Positions 6,641 through 10,174 of a stretch of DNA of 10,174 bases are shown piece after piece; the first letter of the stretch is position 1; every line of letters starts with the position of its first letter. Origin of the DNA: an uncultured Porphyromonadaceae bacterium (GTDB lineage Bacteria > Bacteroidota > Bacteroidia > Bacteroidales > UBA11471). Made by a program: the position numbers and the translations under genes. A model generated the notes under the pieces. It made no database searches, was not told where the DNA came from, and saw nothing but the letters and a program-made list of their open reading frames with translations. The stretch is from NCBI GenBank assembly GCA_900542765.1, contig UQOX01000043.1, forward strand, positions 1 through 10,174, given 5' to 3'.

Positions 6641-6660
6641 AACTCAAAAGCGTTTGAGTT
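6641..6660. repeat. small perfect hairpin AACTCAAA-AGCG-TTTGAGTT
   Basis: An exact 8-bp inverted repeat with an AGCG loop, 17 bases beyond the stem-loop at 6587-6624. Its role is unknown. It is one of four stem-loops packed in this spacer. Confidence 0.45.
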
Positions 6661-6723
6661 TCCTATCAAAACAGTCAAGAAGACATATTCTCGTTTTTGT
6701 GTGTTTCATTGGTATTTATCCGG

Positions 6724-6743
6724 CTTATTCTCAATAGAATAAG
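6724..6743. repeat. small perfect hairpin CTTATTCT-CAAT-AGAATAAG
   Basis: An exact 8-bp, AT-rich inverted repeat with a CAAT loop. It is too AT-rich for a strong terminator and has no T-run after it. It might be an RNA structural element or an operator-like dyad. Confidence 0.4.
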
Positions 6744-6783
6744 ACTATCCTCTTTCTTGTTTTTGATATATTTCAAGCTCTGG

Positions 6784-6826
6784 GAAGGTTGGCTCGTGAG
6801 AGTCGGGACCTTCTTTTTTATTTTTT
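6784..6826 (+). terminator. + strand intrinsic terminator overlapping the 3' end of the PUR-like gene
   Basis: GAAGGT (6784-6789) pairs with ACCTTC (6808-6813), and inside it GGCTC (6791-6795) pairs with GAGTC (6800-6804, one G-U) across a GTGA loop. The + strand continues TTTTTTATTTTTT. The minus strand has no T-run after the stem, so the signal is directional. It includes the stop codon of the opposing gene (6818-6820). No + strand gene is annotated upstream of it. Confidence 0.65.
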
Positions 6827-7096
6827 CTCAGCAATGTTTTTGATATATTCCATGACTTCACCAATGCCGTTGGTAAATTTGTCAAAATCTTTGGGATAGA
6901 GGAAGATTTTGTGTTTTTCAAATTGAACCATTTGGCTTTCTTCGTTTGTCATGACACGTTTGCTTTCGGTAATCGCCAAAAATAAATCCCCATTGTTGTT
7001 TTTCTTAACGTCGAAATAATAAATGCGCCTACCGGCTTTGATGCTTCTTGAAAAAATAATGTCGTTTTCAAGTGGTGTAACTAATTCATCGTCCAT
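6818..7096 (-). CDS. PUR-alpha-like DNA/RNA-binding protein (DUF3276 family)
   Basis: This small protein of 92 residues contains one PUR-type repeat. IIFSRSIKAGRRIYYFDVKKNNNGDLFLAITESKR (13-47) gives the beta-sheet part, and KHKIFLYPKDFDKFTNGIGEVMEYI (61-85) the last strand and helix. The pattern of aromatic and basic residues (R22-R-I-Y-Y-F-D-V, then K61-H-K-I-F-L-Y) is typical of the bacterial PUR family found across Bacteroidota and spirochaetes, whose members bind single-stranded DNA or RNA as dimers. The cellular role in this phylum is not established. The gene is monocistronic and divergent from nusB across a 223-bp AT-rich region. No strong promoter was found: TTG, a 22-base spacer and TATTTGTG on the minus strand is the nearest match. 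A + strand terminator overlaps its stop codon. Confidence 0.85.
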   Translation of the reverse strand: MDDELVTPLENDIIFSRSIKAGRRIYYFDVKKNNNGDLFLAITESKRVMTNEESQMVQFEKHKIFLYPKDFDKFTNGIGEVMEYIKNIAEKK

Positions 7097-7264
7097 ATAT
7101 TAATGCAATAAATGATAAAGGCAGAACTCCCAATAATTAACAACTGACATCACAAATAACGTGAATAAATTTTTATCGAACAACCTTATAAATATGAAAA
7201 TTTACTAAAATGTGTCTATTTTCTTGCCATGTTACGCATTACAGAAAAAAAGAATAGGGGGTTG

Positions 7265-7295
7265 ATTGGGAAACTTCAAAAATATTGTACCTTTA
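7265..7295 (+). promoter_or_regulatory. Bacteroides-type promoter of nusB
   Basis: ATTG (7265-7268), a 19-base spacer and TACCTTTA (7288-7295) match the -33/-7 pattern with one mismatch in each box. The predicted start near 7302 leaves a leader of about 18 bases before the ATG at 7320. It rules out translation from the upstream TTG at 7266, which lies inside the -33 box. Confidence 0.65.
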
Positions 7296-7319
7296 CGGCC
7301 GAAAAATAAATTTGGTGAA

Positions 7320-8240
7320 ATGATCAATCGTGCTTTGATACGGACAAAAGTGGTGCAAATCGTCTATTCCTATCTTATAGACGGTGAAAAAAGTATTGAT
7401 GTGGCCGAGAAAGAACTCTTTGCGAGTCTTGACAAATCATACGAGTTGTATCATTTGCTGCTGCTTATTCCCGTAGAGCTGACACGCCTTCAACGCTTGC
7501 GTCTCGAAAATGCCCGTAGCAAATTTACCGCTACTCCCGAAGAAAAAATGCCCAATACCCGACTGGTCGACAACCGTTTCATTGCCCAGTTGGAAAGCGA
7601 CAAGGCATTTGCAAAATATGTGGAGGAGCGTCCGTTGGTATGGAGCGACGACAGCAACTACCTGCGTTCTTTGCTCGACCGCATTCTCTCGTCGGAGATG
7701 TATGCCCAATATCTGCAAGCCGAGGATTCCTACGAAAACGACCGCACGTTTTGGAAAAACGTTTATCGCCATTTGATTTTTACCGATGACAATTTGGGAG
7801 ACATCTTGGAGTCCCAAAGCCTTTATTGGAACGACGATATGCCCATAATCTCGACCTTCGTCCTCAAAACCGTCAAACGTTTCGACGAGTCGGCCGGTGC
7901 CGACCAAGAACTTTTGCCCATGTTCAAGGACGAAGACGACCGTGCATTTGCCCGTACCCTCTTCCGTCGTGCCTTGCTCGACAGCCAGGCCAACAAAAAC
8001 CTGATCGAGCAGTTTACGCGTAATTGGGAAATCGAGCGTATCGCCTTCATGGATATTGTCATCATGATTGTGGCCTTGGCCGAGATTACCTCCTTCCCGT
8101 CCATTCCGTTGCAGGTATCGTTCAACGAATATATCGAAATCGCCAAATCATACAGTACGGCAAAGAGCGGGACATTCATTAACGGTGTGCTCGAAGCCAT
8201 TACCTCTTTGTTAAAAAAAGAGGGACGTCTGGAAAAATAA
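7320..8240 (+). CDS. nusB: transcription antitermination factor NusB, long Bacteroidota form
   Basis: From the ATG at 7320 the product is 306 residues and begins MINRALIRTKVVQIVYSYL, a typical start for the Bacteroidota NusB group. The C-terminal portion, from about residue 175, matches NusB. It has the FVLKTVKRF helix, a central acidic/basic helix (DDRAFARTLFRRALLD), NWEIERIAFMDIVIMIVALAEI (235-256), the NE of SFNEYIEIAK (N269-E270) and the closing GTFINGVLEAI (284-294). NusB binds boxA RNA together with NusE/S10 to prevent premature termination in rRNA operons. The family in proteobacteria is about 140 residues, so the N-terminal ~170 residues are an extension. They are helical and charged, with no motif I recognise. 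An upstream in-frame TTG at 7266 is rejected because it lies within the promoter. yajC follows after 57 bases, probably in the same transcript. Confidence 0.9.
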   Translation: MINRALIRTKVVQIVYSYLIDGEKSIDVAEKELFASLDKSYELYHLLLLIPVELTRLQRLRLENARSKFTATPEEKMPNTRLVDNRFIAQLESDKAFAKYVEERPLVWSDDSNYLRSLLDRILSSEMYAQYLQAEDSYENDRTFWKNVYRHLIFTDDNLGDILESQSLYWNDDMPIISTFVLKTVKRFDESAGADQELLPMFKDEDDRAFARTLFRRALLDSQANKNLIEQFTRNWEIERIAFMDIVIMIVALAEITSFPSIPLQVSFNEYIEIAKSYSTAKSGTFINGVLEAITSLLKKEGRLEK

Positions 8241-8297
8241 CACCGATAATTGTTATACCCTAAAATTAACTAATACCTATAATAAATAAAAACAACT

Positions 8298-8624
8298 ATG
8301 ACATTATTGACCATTCTCCTGCAAGAAGCAGCATCTCCTGCATCGAACTATTCGAGTATTATCATGATGGTGGCTCTTATTGCCATATTCTATTTTTTCA
8401 TGATTCGTCCGCAGAGCAAACGCCAAAAAGAAATCCGCAAATTCCGTGAAGCTCTCACCGAAGGCCAAAAAGTGATTACGGCCGGTGGTATCCACGGAAA
8501 AGTAAAAGGTATCAAAGACAATACCGTCATCGTGGAAATTGCCGATAACGTGCGCATTACCGTAGACAAAGGTTCTATTTATGCTTCTACGGCCGATACC
8601 GCCAATACGACTCCTGCCAAGTAA
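8298..8624 (+). CDS. yajC: preprotein translocase subunit YajC
   Basis: This 108-residue single-span inner-membrane protein accompanies SecDF in the Sec export machinery. The membrane segment is about residues 19-36 (SSIIMMVALIAIFYFFM), immediately followed by the family hallmark IRPQSKRQKE (36-45). The cytoplasmic tail has the conserved L-x-EGQKVITAGGIHGKV (53-68) and a beta-rich end (VIVEIADNVRITVDKGSI). The C-terminal tail is short and rich in Thr and Ala. There is no Shine-Dalgarno; the ATG follows an A-rich leader (AAATAAAAACAACT), the usual form in this phylum. It lies 57 bases after nusB with no promoter seen between, and a strong hairpin terminator follows 19 bases after the stop. Confidence 0.95.
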   Translation: MTLLTILLQEAASPASNYSSIIMMVALIAIFYFFMIRPQSKRQKEIRKFREALTEGQKVITAGGIHGKVKGIKDNTVIVEIADNVRITVDKGSIYASTADTANTTPAK

Positions 8625-8643
8625 GAAACTTTTATTTTTATAT

Positions 8644-8681
8644 AAAGAAGGGCCGGGAAACGTCCCGGTCCTTCTTTTTTT
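8644..8681 (+). terminator. strong intrinsic terminator of the nusB-yajC operon
   Basis: A 15-bp stem (8644-8658 with 8663-8677, one G-U pair) closes on an AACG loop. Its GC core (GGGCCGGGA with TCCCGGTCC) is followed by an uninterrupted run of T to 8681. Confidence 0.92.
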
Positions 8682-8822
8682 GCCCTGCGATGCATGATGC
8701 GATATGACGGCATTTGGGCCTCTGGGAACGTCGCTTTTTTGTCCGGTCGTTGCTTTCATCATTCGGGCTGGACACTTGGGAGCGAGGTCGTGTACTCTCT
8801 TTGCCATAAAAATCGTTTCACG

Positions 8823-8855
8823 AATGTCTAATTTCGATGAAAAACCTTATCTTTA
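8823..8855 (+). promoter_or_regulatory. probable promoter of the YbbR-like/coaE unit
   Basis: TATCTTTA at 8848-8855 is a good -7 box (one mismatch). The -33 element is weak: AATG at 8823-8826, 21 bases upstream. The ATG at 8883 is 27 bases beyond the -7 box. It follows a terminator, so an independent promoter is expected here. Confidence 0.5.
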
Positions 8856-8882
8856 CCGACAAAATACAACGAAGAACCTGTA

Positions 8883-9890
8883 ATGACAAAAAGAAAAAAA
8901 CGGTTAAGGATAAGGGCATTTCTCCGGCAGAAATTTAGTGGTCTGCGGAGCCGTTTGCAGAGTGAGAGGAGTAAAGACATATTGACTTTCCTTCTGTTTG
9001 TCGCCCTTTCTTTCTTGTTTTGGATGATGCAATCATTGGGAGAAGACATGAACACGGTCTATCGCATACCCATAAAATATACCAATATTCCCGACAATAC
9101 CATTATAACCTGTGACCTTCCCACCTCGGTTACGGTGCATTTGAGAGACGAGGGTGCCGTGTTGATGAATTACACGCTCGAAGGAATCCCCGCCTTTGAA
9201 GTCGATTTCCGCCAATATGCCAATAACCGGAATGCTTTCATACTTACGTCGGAGGAGATAAAAAGCCTTATCTCGAAAAACTTGCGCAACACGACCAACC
9301 TGACATCGCTATCGCTCGACACATTGGCGGTTTACTACACCCAGGCGCCCGGGAAAAAGGTCAAGGTGCGTATTGAAGGTTCGGTAACGACGGTTCCCCA
9401 GTGCATTATCAGCGGAAAAATCCAGTCCGATGTCGATTCGGTGCAGGTTTACGCGCCCGAATATCTGCTCAATACGATTACAAGTGTCGAGACAGATTCT
9501 TTTGCATTCAAGGATTTGTCACAGACTTTGACCCAAACGGTGCCCTTGCATCGAATCAAAGGCGTGAAAATCGTTCCCCATCAAGTAAAACTTACCGTCC
9601 CTGTCGAAGAGCTGACTTCCAAGTCGATACCCGTTTCGGTGTCGGTTGTCAACCAACCCCGCAACGTCAACTTGCTGACTTTCCCGGCAACGGTGCGTGT
9701 CGATTGCATGGTGCCTGTGAGCCGTTTCTCTCAAATTTCGGCACAAGACGTATCCGTGTCGGTCGATTATAACGAGACGCGTAACGCGCCCGAAAAGTTG
9801 CCGTTGAAAATCACGCGCACTCCCGGTGCCGCCTATTATGTGAAAGTCGTTCCCGACAGTGTCGAATATATATTGGAACAGAAACACTGA
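8883..9890 (+). CDS. YbbR-like domain membrane protein
   Basis: The product has 335 residues. A strongly basic N-terminus (MTKRKKRLRIRAF) is followed by one membrane segment (about 33-50, ILTFLLFVALSFLFWMMQ), so the rest should lie outside the inner membrane. The exposed part consists of beta-rich repeats like YbbR domains, roughly 54-152, 153-241 and 242-333. Each contains a PVSVSV- or VYRIPIKY-type strand and a P-x-VTVHL / P-HQVKLTVPV strand. In Firmicutes YbbR/CdaR proteins regulate the diadenylate cyclase CdaA, but cdaA is not adjacent here, so that role should not be transferred. In this phylum the gene is commonly found beside coaE and yajC, as here. coaE starts 6 bases after its stop, indicating co-transcription. 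The precise function is unknown. Confidence 0.85.
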   Translation: MTKRKKRLRIRAFLRQKFSGLRSRLQSERSKDILTFLLFVALSFLFWMMQSLGEDMNTVYRIPIKYTNIPDNTIITCDLPTSVTVHLRDEGAVLMNYTLEGIPAFEVDFRQYANNRNAFILTSEEIKSLISKNLRNTTNLTSLSLDTLAVYYTQAPGKKVKVRIEGSVTTVPQCIISGKIQSDVDSVQVYAPEYLLNTITSVETDSFAFKDLSQTLTQTVPLHRIKGVKIVPHQVKLTVPVEELTSKSIPVSVSVVNQPRNVNLLTFPATVRVDCMVPVSRFSQISAQDVSVSVDYNETRNAPEKLPLKITRTPGAAYYVKVVPDSVEYILEQKH

Positions 9891-9896
9891 TAGGCC

Positions 9897-10174
9897 ATGA
9901 AGCGCATAGGCATTACCGGCGGAATCGGCAGTGGAAAATCGGTCGTGTGCCGATTCCTTCACATGTCGGGCTATTCGGTCTACGACAGCGACCGGCAGGC
10001 CAAAATGTTGATGGATACTTCGCCGCAAATCAAAGCCGGGCTTGTGGAGGAGTTCGGTCGCGAAATGTATGATGCCGGCGGACATCTCGACCGCGCCCGT
10101 CTGGCCGGACGGGTTTTTGCCGACGACGCGGCGTTGAAGTGCCTGAACGCCATCGTGCACCCGGCGGTGAAAGC
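9897..10174 (+). CDS. coaE: dephospho-CoA kinase CoaE, N-terminal part (cut by window end)
   Basis: The ATG at 9897, 6 bases after the YbbR-like stop, opens a frame that runs off the window after 92 full codons (normal length about 195-205). The product starts MKRIGITGGIGSGKSVVCRFL, with P-loop GGIGSGKS at residues 8-15. It continues with YDSDRQAKML (29-38), where D32 matches the catalytic aspartate of the DAD motif, and then GGHLDRARLAGRVFADD and LNAIVHPAV, the conserved LDR-x2-L and HP elements of CoaE. The enzyme phosphorylates the 3'-hydroxyl of dephospho-CoA, the last step of coenzyme A synthesis. All visible key residues are intact. Confidence 0.95.
   Translation, partial: MKRIGITGGIGSGKSVVCRFLHMSGYSVYDSDRQAKMLMDTSPQIKAGLVEEFGREMYDAGGHLDRARLAGRVFADDAALKCLNAIVHPAVK

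Noticed and set aside
7097..7265. Promoter for the PUR-like gene on the minus strand
   Set aside because: The best match (TTG, 22 bases, TATTTGTG) deviates in spacing and in the -7 core, so it is not listed as a feature.
1..10174. Search for CRISPR arrays, tRNA or rRNA genes, insertion sequences, attachment sites and toxin-antitoxin pairs
   Set aside because: No regularly spaced repeats, tRNA-like cloverleafs, transposase motifs, terminal repeats with target duplications or paired small toxin/antitoxin frames were seen on either strand by eye.

Overview
The window reads as chromosomal housekeeping DNA from a member of the Bacteroidota, most likely order Bacteroidales. Three things point there. 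The gene order DUF4835 - recN - rlmB and the grouping nusB - yajC - YbbR-like - coaE are familiar from that phylum. Several genes are preceded by the Bacteroides-type promoter (a -33 TTTG/TTG and a -7 TAnnTTTG separated by 19-21 bases) rather than by E. coli-type boxes. Starts mostly lack a Shine-Dalgarno sequence and have AT-rich leaders. Genus is not resolved from sequence alone.

Layout. Positions 3-2852 (+) form a tight operon: the 3' end of a DUF4835/PorD-like gene, the DNA-repair ATPase gene recN, and the 23S rRNA methyltransferase gene rlmB, closed by a perfect 16-bp hairpin (2883-2918) that also serves the opposing gene. Positions 2943-3275 (-) encode a 110-residue secreted protein that looks like a signal peptide joined directly to the last ~85 residues of a GH63/MGH1-like glycoside hydrolase, with its own good promoter. 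A 541-bp gap (3276-3816) holds a perfect 21-bp inverted repeat and a minus-strand promoter-like pair that together suggest a small RNA of about 130 nt. Positions 3817-5703 (+) encode a two-domain ABC-F ATPase of the Uup type. It converges, with only 22 bp between, on a formate/nitrite transporter gene (5726-6508, -). Next come a 240-bp hairpin-rich spacer, a short PUR-alpha-like nucleic-acid-binding protein gene (6818-7096, -), and divergently from it nusB (7320-8240, +) with yajC (8298-8624, +), closed by a strong intrinsic terminator. The window ends with a YbbR-domain membrane protein gene (8883-9890, +) and the first 92 codons of coaE, cut by the window edge.

Functionally the genes serve core processes: double-strand-break repair (RecN), ribosome modification and rescue (RlmB, ABC-F), rRNA transcription antitermination (NusB), protein export (YajC), envelope function (DUF4835, YbbR-like), anion transport (FNT) and coenzyme A synthesis (CoaE). 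I see no phage, insertion sequence, CRISPR, toxin-antitoxin or defence system. The items most worth a second look are the shrunken glycosidase gene, the candidate small RNA at about 3396-3523, and the terminator-like hairpins at 6587-6826, one of which points along a strand that has no known gene ahead of it. Two start sites (FNT and nusB) are moved inward because the longest reading frames run back into their own promoters.
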